Shown here one piece after another: positions 23,100 through 30,964 of a stretch of 64,000 bases of DNA; position 1 is the first letter of the stretch; each line of letters opens with the position of its first letter. Both the position numbers and the translations under genes were made by a program. The stretch is from the NCBI RefSeq assembly GCF_905397435.1, contig NZ_CAJPVI010000010.1, positions 114,404-178,403 of the forward strand. Reading direction: 5' to 3'. Below the pieces are notes generated by a model that did no database searches, was not told where the DNA came from, and saw only the letters and a program-made list of their open reading frames with translations. The stretch comes from Cupriavidus numazuensis (GTDB lineage Bacteria > Pseudomonadota > Gammaproteobacteria > Burkholderiales > Burkholderiaceae).

Positions 23100-24545
23100 T
23101 CAGAATGTGATCGGCAGACGCACATTGACCTGCAGGTCAGGCGTATCGCGCGTGAGGCCTGCACCCACCGACAGGTTCAGCGTGTAGCGGTTGTTGAAGC
23201 GGTAGGAGTAGCCCACCAGCAGCGTGCCCTGCGTCACGCGCACCGAGCCCGGTACCGTCTGTCCGTTCTGCTTGGTCGGCCAGATGATGGCCTGGTCGTA
23301 GCCGATCGAGAACGACGCATGCTCGTTGAGCGCGAGGCCCATGCCGAAGCTGAACTCGAAGATGTCCCCCGGGGCGATCTTGCCCAGTTCCTCCTTCTCG
23401 CCATTGAGCACGGTGCGGCTGACGTTGTTGCGCGCGAAGTTGTGCAGGTAGCTGAAGGTGCCGAAGAATACCGCCGGGTCGGTCGGCAGCAGCCAGGTAA
23501 TACCCGGCTGGAGAGCCTGGAAGCCCGTGCCGGTAGGCAGGCCGAGTGGCAAGCCGGTGCCGGTGGTATTGCCGACGCAGCGTGTCACGCAATCTGTCAC
23601 GACTTCAAACGGGTCCTTGCCGGTGTTCGACTTGTAGCGCAGCCAGCCGATGAAATACGGCAACTTTTCGCTGCCGTAGTTGATCTGGTAGCGCAGCGTG
23701 GCTTCCACATCGCCAAGGCCGCTGCCGCTGGAGTTGAACACGTTGTCGACCGCCGTGCCGGTGAATACCTCGCGGCTGACGGTAGAGCCCGAGCTGTGCA
23801 CGTATGGCACCTTGGCTTCGATCTCCAGGCGCTTGGTAATGCCATAGCGCAGCGCGACCGACGCGAGGTACGTGGTCGTCTTGACCTCGCGCACATCGAC
23901 CAGGCCGATCAGGATGGCTGGAATCACCGTATACCCAACCAGCGCAACGCGGTTGTTGGACGAGTAACCGTATTGGAAGCCAGGCTCGACTACCAGTTTG
24001 CCTTCGCCCGTGAGCACACCAGGCTGGTCGGTAATTGGTGCAATTTCAGGCGGACGGGTGTCGCGTTCTGGCGGACGTCCGACGGGCTCGTCAGCCGCCA
24101 CCGTCTGGTCGGACGATTCGCCCTGCTGCGGTTGGCCGGACTGTGGCTGGGCCATCATTTGCGGCGGCTGGTCGCCCTGCTGCGGCTGCGGATTGGCCAC
24201 GGCGTTTGGCACGCCTTGTGTGGCACTGGCCGCCGCAGCAGCCGTGGCCGCATTGGTAGCGTTGTCCGTCGGGGCCACCCCCGGCCCCGCGCCACCGCGC
24301 TTGCGCGCCAGCACGTCGTTGCCGATCACACTGCGCAGCTCGCGAATGACAGCTTCCTGCTCAGCCATGGCGCGCTTCATCGCCTCGAGCTGGCCGGCCT
24401 GTTCGGTGATCTGGTTTTGCAACGATTCGAGTCCGGACGCGGGCGTTCCCGCATCCGGTGGTGTCTGCGCATGCGCAAGTCCACCAAGCAATAGCAAGGT
24501 CGAGCATCCGGCGCTGCGGATGCCCTGCATCGACCGCTTCTTCAT
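23100..24545 (-). CDS. FapF-like outer-membrane beta-barrel with N-terminal coiled coil
   Basis: 481 aa. Signal peptide 1-26 (GGLAHAQTPP), a heptad-rich coiled coil at about 38-75 (SLQNQITEQAGQLEAMKRAM and AEQEAVIRELRSVIG), a Gln/Pro/Ala-rich disordered linker to about 175, then a 300-residue barrel from GEGKLVVEPGFQYGYSSNN to VNVRLPITF, with alternating strands and a C-terminal Phe. This order of signal, coiled coil, linker and barrel is that of Pseudomonas FapF, the trimeric secretion pore of functional amyloid. GGAGGAAG precedes the ATG. Last gene of a same-strand set with a C39 peptidase and three secreted proteins, so export of those proteins is the likely job. Annotation tools may call it only a transporter. 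Confidence 0.82.
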   Translation of the reverse strand: MKKRSMQGIRSAGCSTLLLLGGLAHAQTPPDAGTPASGLESLQNQITEQAGQLEAMKRAMAEQEAVIRELRSVIGNDVLARKRGGAGPGVAPTDNATNAATAAAAASATQGVPNAVANPQPQQGDQPPQMMAQPQSGQPQQGESSDQTVAADEPVGRPPERDTRPPEIAPITDQPGVLTGEGKLVVEPGFQYGYSSNNRVALVGYTVIPAILIGLVDVREVKTTTYLASVALRYGITKRLEIEAKVPYVHSSGSTVSREVFTGTAVDNVFNSSGSGLGDVEATLRYQINYGSEKLPYFIGWLRYKSNTGKDPFEVVTDCVTRCVGNTTGTGLPLGLPTGTGFQALQPGITWLLPTDPAVFFGTFSYLHNFARNNVSRTVLNGEKEELGKIAPGDIFEFSFGMGLALNEHASFSIGYDQAIIWPTKQNGQTVPGSVRVTQGTLLVGYSYRFNNRYTLNLSVGAGLTRDTPDLQVNVRLPITF

Positions 24546-24623
24546 GACGTCTTCCTCCCCCGGGACGGCAGACTGGTTTTGCAGGCGCTCGCTTCCTCCT
24601 GCGCGCTTTTCCTCTCGCTACGG

Positions 24624-25517
24624 TTACCGCATGCTGGCAGCTCGCATCAGCACGTTGTTCAGTGTTGCGTTGGTGACTTGCGCCCGGAAAGCCTGTAGCG
24701 TATTCACGCTCGCGTCGATTGTCATCAGGCTCTGGATGCTCTGGTTGTTCAGTGTATTCTGGATGACCGTCAATGGTGTGCCCGCTTGCGTGCCCACGGC
24801 CGCCGCGTTGCCCGGCCCGTTCTGGATCACGCTGAGCAGCCCATTGGTCACCACCTGCCCGGTGGCTGTCGTGATGACGGTAGACGGCATGCCGGGTGCA
24901 CCCGTATTACCGGTCACCGAGCTGGCGGATCCCGCACTGCTCGCCGAACTGCCCGCCGCCGCGCTGCTTGCGCTGCTGCTGGAGCCGTTGCCGCCGCTCG
25001 CACCGTTGCTGCCGAGCTGCACCCCCGCGGTCGTCGGGTTGCCGGCCAGCGCGCTGTTCACATCGGCCTGGGTGCTGCTGACGATGGCGGGACCCAGCGT
25101 TGCAGCGAGCTTCGCTGCCTGTTCCGAGGTGATTCGCGCAACGTCCGGAATGGTGATGCTGGTGGCCACCGCCAGGGCCCCGTTGACGAACACCGCTCGT
25201 TCAATACCGAACGACACCTGCAGGCCTCCAACGTCAAACCCACCACGCATTTCGTCCAGGCGGTCTTCAGTTACCGGTTTCCAGCCGGCCATGCTACCGC
25301 GCGTGACCGCGGCCAGTGGTTTGTCTTCCTTGGCCTCCTGCGCCGACAGTGCCGCCTGGGCAGGCACCGCGGCCGCATCGAGTGCATCGGGCAACGGCTG
25401 TTCGTTGGCGTGGGCGCCGCTGGCATATGCCATGCCCATCCCCAGCAATACAACCGCCGTGGCAGACCCTGCCCGGTTCAGGCAGGGTGCCGTTGTCTTG
25501 ACGGATGTCTGGACCAT
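24624..25517 (-). CDS. Secreted protein with LDxxRGG junction, candidate fibre or accessory subunit
   Basis: 297 aa, no recognised domain. Start MVQTSVKTTAPC follows GAGGAA, ten bases after the C39 gene. Sec signal ends around GAHANEQ (about 38). A 50-residue Ala/acidic propeptide leads to RLDEMRGG (86-93), resembling the double-glycine junctions cut by C39 peptidases, then FDVGGLQVSFGIERAVFVNG. The middle is Ser/Gly/Ala-rich (SSSSASSAAAGSSASSAGS), and the end holds VIQNGPGNAAAVGTQ and VIQNTLNNQSIQSLM, Gln/Asn-rich strands similar to curlin-type repeats. Context with a periplasmic C39 peptidase and a FapF-like pore suggests a matrix or fibre component; FapC/FapB homology cannot be claimed. 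Confidence 0.75.
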   Translation of the reverse strand: MVQTSVKTTAPCLNRAGSATAVVLLGMGMAYASGAHANEQPLPDALDAAAVPAQAALSAQEAKEDKPLAAVTRGSMAGWKPVTEDRLDEMRGGFDVGGLQVSFGIERAVFVNGALAVATSITIPDVARITSEQAAKLAATLGPAIVSSTQADVNSALAGNPTTAGVQLGSNGASGGNGSSSSASSAAAGSSASSAGSASSVTGNTGAPGMPSTVITTATGQVVTNGLLSVIQNGPGNAAAVGTQAGTPLTVIQNTLNNQSIQSLMTIDASVNTLQAFRAQVTNATLNNVLMRAASMR

Positions 25518-25527
25518 GATGCGTTCC

Positions 25528-26229
25528 TCAGAAATCGCTTGGGCCATGCTTTGGCATGACGGTGAAGAACAGACTGTCCCGGTTGACTCCCATCCAGTAA
25601 GGTCCCATCGGCGCCACACGCCAGTCGGACGCAAGGTTGAAGCGCGCGGTTTCGGTGCGGTTATGGATCACGAACAGCAACTGGCTGTCCCAGATGCTTT
25701 CGAAGTGCTCGCGCGAAATCGAGCGCGTGCCCCGTGCGGGGTCGCCGATCAGGACCCGGTTCCCCCGCACACCCTTCACCACCACGAAATGGTGATACCC
25801 GTTCTCCACCACAAGCACGATGGCCGGTATCTGCGTTTCTTCAAGCTTGGAAAGCGGCAACTCGTAGCCGTCGGCCAAATAGCCCAGCGCGGCAAGGAAG
25901 CGCTTCATGTCCAGCAACGAAAACCCTTCGGCCCGGATCTTGGCCTGGTCGCCGTTGATGTACATATTCTGGAAAACCGTCGCCTCGTTGACCGGATGGC
26001 CATACTGAAACGTCAGCAGCGTCGCGATCGCGGCGGAGCCGCAACTGAAGTCGTATTGCTGCCGAATGGTGCTCTTGAAGCGCGCTTCGCGCACGCTTGT
26101 CACGGGAACGTTGTAGGCCTCGCCTACCGGGCCGTAGAACAGCGCGTAGTCGGCCAGGGCCGGCCGGCTACCCGCGCCAAGAGCCAGCGCAAACGGTACG
26201 GCCAGCAGCAATCGTCGCAGCAGCTTCAT
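25528..26229 (-). CDS. Periplasmic C39-family cysteine peptidase (FapD-like)
   Basis: 233 aa. Signal peptide to about 27 (GSRPALADYAL). Peptidase C39 residues are intact: Q58 and C63 in QQYDFSCGSAAIATLL, H147 in NGYHHFVVVKG, D163 in LIGDPARGT. C39 enzymes remove double-glycine leaders from bacteriocins, and stand-alone exported versions (FapD) accompany Fap amyloid operons. ATG at 26229 overlaps the upstream gene stop by one base (TGATG), giving translational coupling; a GTG one codon earlier is possible. Both neighbours encode exported proteins with an LDxxRGG sequence, the likely substrates. Confidence 0.9.
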   Translation of the reverse strand: MKLLRRLLLAVPFALALGAGSRPALADYALFYGPVGEAYNVPVTSVREARFKSTIRQQYDFSCGSAAIATLLTFQYGHPVNEATVFQNMYINGDQAKIRAEGFSLLDMKRFLAALGYLADGYELPLSKLEETQIPAIVLVVENGYHHFVVVKGVRGNRVLIGDPARGTRSISREHFESIWDSQLLFVIHNRTETARFNLASDWRVAPMGPYWMGVNRDSLFFTVMPKHGPSDF

Positions 26230-26648
26230 CACTTGAACTGAACGTTGACGATGGTTGCGTTCTGGATCAGCACATTCGACCCGGAATTCTGGATAGCAGT
26301 GGGAATGCCCGCCGCATTCGAGAATGCCCCTTCGGCAATGCTGTTGTAGCCCGAACGCACATTGACCGCGGCGTTGTCGGCCACGGTGCCGTGCAGGCGC
26401 ATATCGTTGACTGTGACCTCAGCGCCTCCCCGGATGTTGTCCAGTGTAGTCGTTGGTACAGCTTTCGCCACCCCGCCAAAGAGACTAGTCCCCGGCGATG
26501 CTGCCTCCGGGACAAGGTCCGGGGCTCGCGCCGTGGGGGCGGGCGCGTCCGACAGTTGCGCCGGCGGTGGTTCTGCCTGGGCCTGGAATATCGGGCAAGC
26601 CAGGAGTACTGCCGTGCATGCCGCGACAGTGGTACGGACCGGTTGCAT
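26229..26648 (-). CDS. Small secreted protein with LDxxRGG junction and curlin-like C-terminus
   Basis: 139 aa, no database domain recognised. Signal peptide ends at about FQAQAEPPP (25). A Pro/Ala propeptide precedes TTLDNIRGG (67-75), then a beta-prone mature part AEVTVNDMRLHGTVADNAA and a C-terminal AIQNSGSNVLIQNATIVNVQ, which contains Q-x2-G-x-N-x3-Q spacing like curlin repeats. Coupled to the C39 peptidase gene by TGATG. Could be a nucleator or minor subunit of the fibre, analogous to CsgB or FapB (inference). Confidence 0.75.
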   Translation of the reverse strand: MQPVRTTVAACTAVLLACPIFQAQAEPPPAQLSDAPAPTARAPDLVPEAASPGTSLFGGVAKAVPTTTLDNIRGGAEVTVNDMRLHGTVADNAAVNVRSGYNSIAEGAFSNAAGIPTAIQNSGSNVLIQNATIVNVQFK

Positions 26649-26784
26649 GGTGACGTCTCCCCGTGTTGCCCGGCATTTGCCGCCCGCTTTCGGGGCGGCA
26701 AGCGCCGGGCGATTACGTCTTCAGGCTGAAAAACCGGCACCGGACGGAGCGCCGCGAGGCGCCCCACCGATGCCGTGCACTGCC

Positions 26785-28368
26785 TTACCGGCTGCCGCCG
26801 ACTTGCAGGTTGGCCTGAACGTTGACGCTTTGCTGCACCAGGGCTGCTACGCCGCTGTTCTGGGTCGCCATCATGATGCCCGCTGCCGTCTGACCAACGC
26901 TGGTCATGGTGTTGGACATGTCGAAGGTACCTGCCGTGACGTAGTTGTAGCCGCCATTGCCGCCAGTACCACCAGCGCCGCCGTTGCCTACACCACCAAC
27001 ACCGCCAGCACCGCCGGTGCCGGAACCGCCGGAACCACCGTTGCCGCCGTTACCAGCCGTCGCGCTGCCATTGGTAGCGCTACCGTTTGCCGCACCCGAA
27101 GTTGCGGCTGCCCCGGCACCACCGGCGCCACCCACGCTAGCCTGCGTGCCACCCGTGCCGCTCGTGGCGGAGCCGGCGCCACCGCTTGCCGTGGAGGTCG
27201 CAGCACCACCGGCGCCACCGACGCCACCCGTGCCAGTACCGGCACCACCGCTACCCGAGCCATTGCCGCCGGTCGAGGTTGCCGACGATGCACCCAAGCC
27301 ACCGGCGCCGCCGCCCGCTGCCGGCGAACCCGCCGTTGCAGTCACGCCACCACCCGTGCCATTGGAGCTCGCGGCACCGCTGGTGCCACCAGCCGCGCCC
27401 GCTGCGCCAGCGCCGCCAGCACCGCCAGCGCCAAGGCCGAGGCCGTTGCCGCCATTGCCGCCGTTACCGCCACCGCCGCCGTTGCCACCAGACGAACCTG
27501 CACCACCGCCAACGCCGCCGCTGGCACCCAGGGCTCCGCCACCGAGCGCACCGGCGCTGCCGCCGCGGCCACCCGCACCAAGCGAAGCGCTCAGCGAGCC
27601 GCCACCCTTGCCAACGCCATTGCCGCCCGCGACCGACGCGTCACCGCCGCCACCGCCCTTGCTGCCTGCGGCGCTCCATGCGCTGCCGCCCGTGCCAGTC
27701 GCATCACCGCTGCCACCGGCCAGGCCTGCTGCCAGACCGCCCTTGCCGCCGTCACCACCGCTTGCGCGGCCGCTCGTGGCATCAGCGGCATTGGCGCTGC
27801 CATTGCTCGCATAGGCTTGCCCGCCAACTGCGCCGACTGCACCAGTGCCGGCAGCACCGTTGCCACCGTTACCGCCCGTACCGCCCTTGCCACCCAGACC
27901 GGTACCGCCATTGGCGCTGCCGAAGTTCTTGGCCACGTTGCCAATGTTCGAGACCGTGTTGCCGGTTACCGAGCCGTTCAGCTTGCTGATGGCCAGTGCC
28001 TTGCTGGTGTTGAAGGCGTTGCTGATGCTCGACGATGCGGCACCGCCGTTGGAGCCGGCATTACCGATGCCATGGTCGAACGAGTTCTGGCTGGTATTGT
28101 CGGAATTGGTCTTGGTCTTGCTGATGCCGACCGTGGTGTTCTTGGTGCTGGTGCGGCTGCGGTTGCTGCTGTCAGTGCTGTTGTCGTTCTTCTGAACCGC
28201 AACAGAGTTTTCGTTTGCAGCCGCGCCACTGCCACTTTGTGTGGAATTCGCCGTCGCAGTCTGGGTGTTGTCGCCAGCCCAAACCTTGTCGTTGTTGTTG
28301 GTCGGATTTGCCCATGCCTGCCCTGCGAACGCGAGGGCGATGGCAGACGCAAGAAGTGTCTTTTTCAT
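26785..28368 (-). CDS. Large glycine-rich secreted protein, probable major matrix/fibre subunit
   Basis: 527 aa. Signal peptide MKKTLLASAIALAFAGQAWA then NPTNNNDKVW. Residues 21-150 are Asn/Ser/Thr-rich (NTVSNIGNVAKNFG). About 150-465 is an almost pure Gly/Ala/Ser low-complexity block with GGNGG, GGAGG and GTGG triplets, like elastomeric or PE-PGRS sequences. The last 60 residues are ordered again: YNYVTAGTFDMSNTMTSV, then MATQNSGVAALVQQSVNVQ, closely similar to the C-terminus of the small secreted protein next door. The start is set by the signal peptide; a GGGAG ribosome-binding site precedes it. Probably exported through the FapF-like barrel. Repeat-rich coding makes length variation likely. 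Confidence 0.85.
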   Translation of the reverse strand: MKKTLLASAIALAFAGQAWANPTNNNDKVWAGDNTQTATANSTQSGSGAAANENSVAVQKNDNSTDSSNRSRTSTKNTTVGISKTKTNSDNTSQNSFDHGIGNAGSNGGAASSSISNAFNTSKALAISKLNGSVTGNTVSNIGNVAKNFGSANGGTGLGGKGGTGGNGGNGAAGTGAVGAVGGQAYASNGSANAADATSGRASGGDGGKGGLAAGLAGGSGDATGTGGSAWSAAGSKGGGGGDASVAGGNGVGKGGGSLSASLGAGGRGGSAGALGGGALGASGGVGGGAGSSGGNGGGGGNGGNGGNGLGLGAGGAGGAGAAGAAGGTSGAASSNGTGGGVTATAGSPAAGGGAGGLGASSATSTGGNGSGSGGAGTGTGGVGGAGGAATSTASGGAGSATSGTGGTQASVGGAGGAGAAATSGAANGSATNGSATAGNGGNGGSGGSGTGGAGGVGGVGNGGAGGTGGNGGYNYVTAGTFDMSNTMTSVGQTAAGIMMATQNSGVAALVQQSVNVQANLQVGGSR

Positions 28369-29040
28369 ACAATGCTCCCAGGAGAATTTCACACAGCGGC
28401 TCAGCCTCCGCCCATCGCTCCGCGGAACGATGGCTGGAGGTTCAGGTCCGGCACCGTGCCAAACCAGACCCCCACTGCGCATAATCGGTGCCAGCTTCGT
28501 CACCCCAAACCGCAATCCCTTGCGGCATAAGGCATTCGCAGACATTTCCGGGGAACTTTCGAATGCCAGGGGCGATCTCACCCCACCCTCCCCGCAGTGC
28601 ATCACAAGCGACATGTCACACCGCTGTGACACGGACTTCGGCCTGCCTGCTGAGGGCCGTTACGCAGGCGTCGGGAACCCTTTAATTTTCAGTGACTTAG
28701 CGCGGGGCTCGGGGAATGCCCGATGCGACTGGGTGCGTATCGCTACTGAAACAGGGTGCCCGGCGATGCACAGGCCGCCAGAACCTTCCGCACGCGCCGG
28801 ACAGCAGATATTGCCTTGGGGTCGCATGCCGCGAACCCAGCCGGCAGCGGCGCCGGGCAGACATTGCGCTCTCCCGCGGCTGCCCCGCGGGGCGCCATTC
28901 CGGACGAGATGCATCGCTGCAACAGATCGTCCCCGGCAGCATGCCGAAATCGGCTCATCGCACGGTCCCGCTAGGACTTATGTCTGATCTACAGTACATT
29001 AGAGGCATTACAGACTTGTCATGTCTCCGCAAGCGAAACC
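28369..29040. other. 672-base region upstream of the fibre locus and of a GntR gene
   Basis: Divergent promoter region without a plausible gene. It includes a CCGCAA/TTGCGG hairpin (28510-28525), the TGTCACA inverted repeat listed separately, and near the GntR start a TGTCTG (28981-28986) ... CAGAC (29011-29015) pair that could be an autoregulatory GntR site. Confidence 0.55.
28614..28631. promoter_or_regulatory. Perfect inverted repeat, possible operator for the fibre operon
   Basis: TGTCACA-CCGC-TGTGACA, a 7-4-7 perfect inverted repeat about 245 bases upstream of the glycine-rich protein start. The half-site order (TCACA then TGTGA) is the reverse of a CRP site. Similar TGTGA words recur at 43256-43283. 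Confidence 0.45.
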
Positions 29041-29823
29041 ATGAGCGAAGCCGTCGTTCCCCTGTATCACCAGATTTACGTGGTACTGCGCCAGCAGATC
29101 GTCGAAGGCCGCTTTGGCCAGGGACCCCTGCCGGGCGAAATTGACCTGGCCAAACAGTTCCACGCATCGCGCGTGACCATGCGGCGCGTGTTCGACCGGC
29201 TGGTCCAGGAAGGACTCGTGCGCCGCCACCGCGGACTGGGCACCTTCGTCAACCCGCACCCGGTCAAGCCGGCGGCATCTGCCGAAGAGCGTGGCGCCAG
29301 CCTGCTCGACAACATCATCGACATGGGCCAGAAGACGGCCGTGAAGGTGATTTCGATCGACGAGGTCCACGCCACGCCGGAAGTCGCCGAGGCGCTGGAT
29401 CTCTCGCCCGGCGATCCGGTGGTGAAGATCGTGCGCGTGCGCCACTACCGCAACCGGCCGCTGTCGCACATCACGGTCTACCTGCCCGCGGAACTGGGCC
29501 GCCCGATCACGCGCAAGGCGCTCGAGGAACAGCCGGTGCTGCGCCTGCTGGAAAGCGGCGGCGTGCGCCTTGGCCGCGCCAGCCAGACGCTGTCCGCGCG
29601 CCTGGCCGACGTGGTGGTCGCTCCGCTGCTCGACGTGCCGGTCGGCGGCGCCCTGCTGGCGGTGCGCCGCGTGGTCAAGGACAGCGACGGCCGCCCGGTC
29701 CAGTTCCTGCTCGGCCAGTACCGGCCAGACCGCTACGAGTACCGCATGGAGCTATCCCCCGCCGGGGTCGACAGCGCCAACGTCTGGGTGGAGAACGAAA
29801 CCCGCCCTGGCCTGCGCGACTGA
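29041..29823 (+). CDS. GntR-family regulator with UTRA ligand domain (HutC subfamily)
   Basis: 260 aa. Winged helix at 7-75: PLYHQIYVVLRQQIVEGRF, GEIDLAKQFHASRVTMRRVF, LVRRHRGLGTFV. UTRA domain at about 90-245 (VKVISIDEVHATPEVAEAL, DPVVKIVRVRHYRNRPLSH, QFLLGQYRPDRYEYRMELS). Heads a plus-strand set with a Bug receptor and aconitase-family subunits, so it probably represses them until their substrate is present. Confidence 0.92.
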   Translation: MSEAVVPLYHQIYVVLRQQIVEGRFGQGPLPGEIDLAKQFHASRVTMRRVFDRLVQEGLVRRHRGLGTFVNPHPVKPAASAEERGASLLDNIIDMGQKTAVKVISIDEVHATPEVAEALDLSPGDPVVKIVRVRHYRNRPLSHITVYLPAELGRPITRKALEEQPVLRLLESGGVRLGRASQTLSARLADVVVAPLLDVPVGGALLAVRRVVKDSDGRPVQFLLGQYRPDRYEYRMELSPAGVDSANVWVENETRPGLRD

Positions 29824-29950
29824 ACTGGCCCGGCCGGCGCAGGGCGCCCAACAGCTCGACAGCCCTGCCTGCCCAGCGGGATCGCCCCATGCCGCGCGAT
29901 CCCCGGCGATACTGCGCAATCGTGATCACTTCCCGCAAGGAGTTGCTGTC

Positions 29951-30964
29951 ATGCCGTTGTTTCGTCCACGCTCGCCGATCCGGCCACGCGCGCTGAGCGC
30001 CGGGCTGCGCCATGCTGCCCGCGCCTGCGTGCTGGCGTTGTGTGCGGTGCCGTTCGCCGCGCACGCTCAGATCGCGGGCGGCAAGGCCGTCCGCATTCTC
30101 GTGGGCGCGCCGGCCGGTGGCACCACGGACACGCTGGCCCGCACCATCGCGCAGGAAATGTCCCAGCAACTCGGGCAGCCCGTGGTGGTGGAGAACCGGC
30201 CGGGCGCCGGCGGCAACATCGCCGCCGATCTGGTCGCCAAGAGCGCGCCCGACGGGGCCACGCTGCTGATGAGCTTCACCAGCCATACCATCAACGCCAC
30301 GCTCTACAAGAAGCTGCCGTTCGATCCGGTGCACGACTTCACGCCGATCACGCTGGTGGCAACCGTGCCCAGCGTGCTGGTGGCAAACCCGCGGCTACCC
30401 GCCAGCAACGTGCCGGAACTGATCCGCCTGGCACGCGCGCAGCCCGGCAAGCTGAACTTCGCCATCGGCTCGGTCGGTTCGTCGGTGCACCTGGCCGGCG
30501 ACATGTTCAAGATGATGACCCACACCTACATCGTGAACATTCCGTACAAGGGCACTGCGCCGGCCATCACCGACCTGCTCGCGGGACAATGCGACCTGAT
30601 GTTCGCGAGCACGCTCAATGTCCTGCCGCATGTGCGGGCCGGCAAGCTCAAGGTACTGGGCGTGACCAGCCCCACGCCGTTGCCGCAGTTTCCGGGTGCG
30701 GCGCCGATCGGCGCCACCGTCAAGGGTTTCGAGTCGAGCGCGTGGTTTGGCCTGTTCGGGCCGGCCGGGCTGCCGGCGGACGTGACGCAGGCCCTTTACC
30801 AGGCGGCCCGCAAGGGGCTGGAAGCGCCGGCCGTGCGCAAGCGCCTGGAAGCCGATGGCGCACAGCCGCTCGGCACCTCGCCGGAATCGTTCGCCGCGTT
30901 CGTGCGGCAGGACGTCAAGCGCTGGGCCGAGGTCGTGAAATATTCGGGCGCCACGCCGGAATGA
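29951..30964 (+). CDS. Bug-family tripartite tricarboxylate transporter substrate-binding protein
   Basis: 337 aa. ATG at 29951 follows AAGGAG. Signal peptide to AAHAQIAGG (about 40); VRILVGAPAGGTTDTLAR and VVENRPGAGGNIAADLVAKS are the Bug hallmarks, with LYKKLPFDPVHDFTPITLV later. It overlaps the next gene by ATGA, so it is co-translated with the aconitase-family large subunit; this ties the receptor to a dicarboxylate or tricarboxylate that the dehydratase isomerises. Confidence 0.93.
   Translation: MPLFRPRSPIRPRALSAGLRHAARACVLALCAVPFAAHAQIAGGKAVRILVGAPAGGTTDTLARTIAQEMSQQLGQPVVVENRPGAGGNIAADLVAKSAPDGATLLMSFTSHTINATLYKKLPFDPVHDFTPITLVATVPSVLVANPRLPASNVPELIRLARAQPGKLNFAIGSVGSSVHLAGDMFKMMTHTYIVNIPYKGTAPAITDLLAGQCDLMFASTLNVLPHVRAGKLKVLGVTSPTPLPQFPGAAPIGATVKGFESSAWFGLFGPAGLPADVTQALYQAARKGLEAPAVRKRLEADGAQPLGTSPESFAAFVRQDVKRWAEVVKYSGATPE

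Noticed and set aside
26957..27814. Plus-strand Pro/Ala-rich open frame of 285 codons
   Set aside because: Reverse complement of the glycine codons (GGN) of the real glycine-rich gene gives proline codons; no start signal or domain.
26980..27930. Repeat-like DNA considered as a CRISPR or tandem-repeat array
   Set aside because: Periodicity follows glycine codons inside a reading frame with signal peptide; no constant repeat and spacer lengths.
28614..28631. CRP binding site
   Set aside because: A CRP site is TGTGA-N6-TCACA; here the half-sites are in the opposite order with a four-base spacer, so only a generic operator is claimed.
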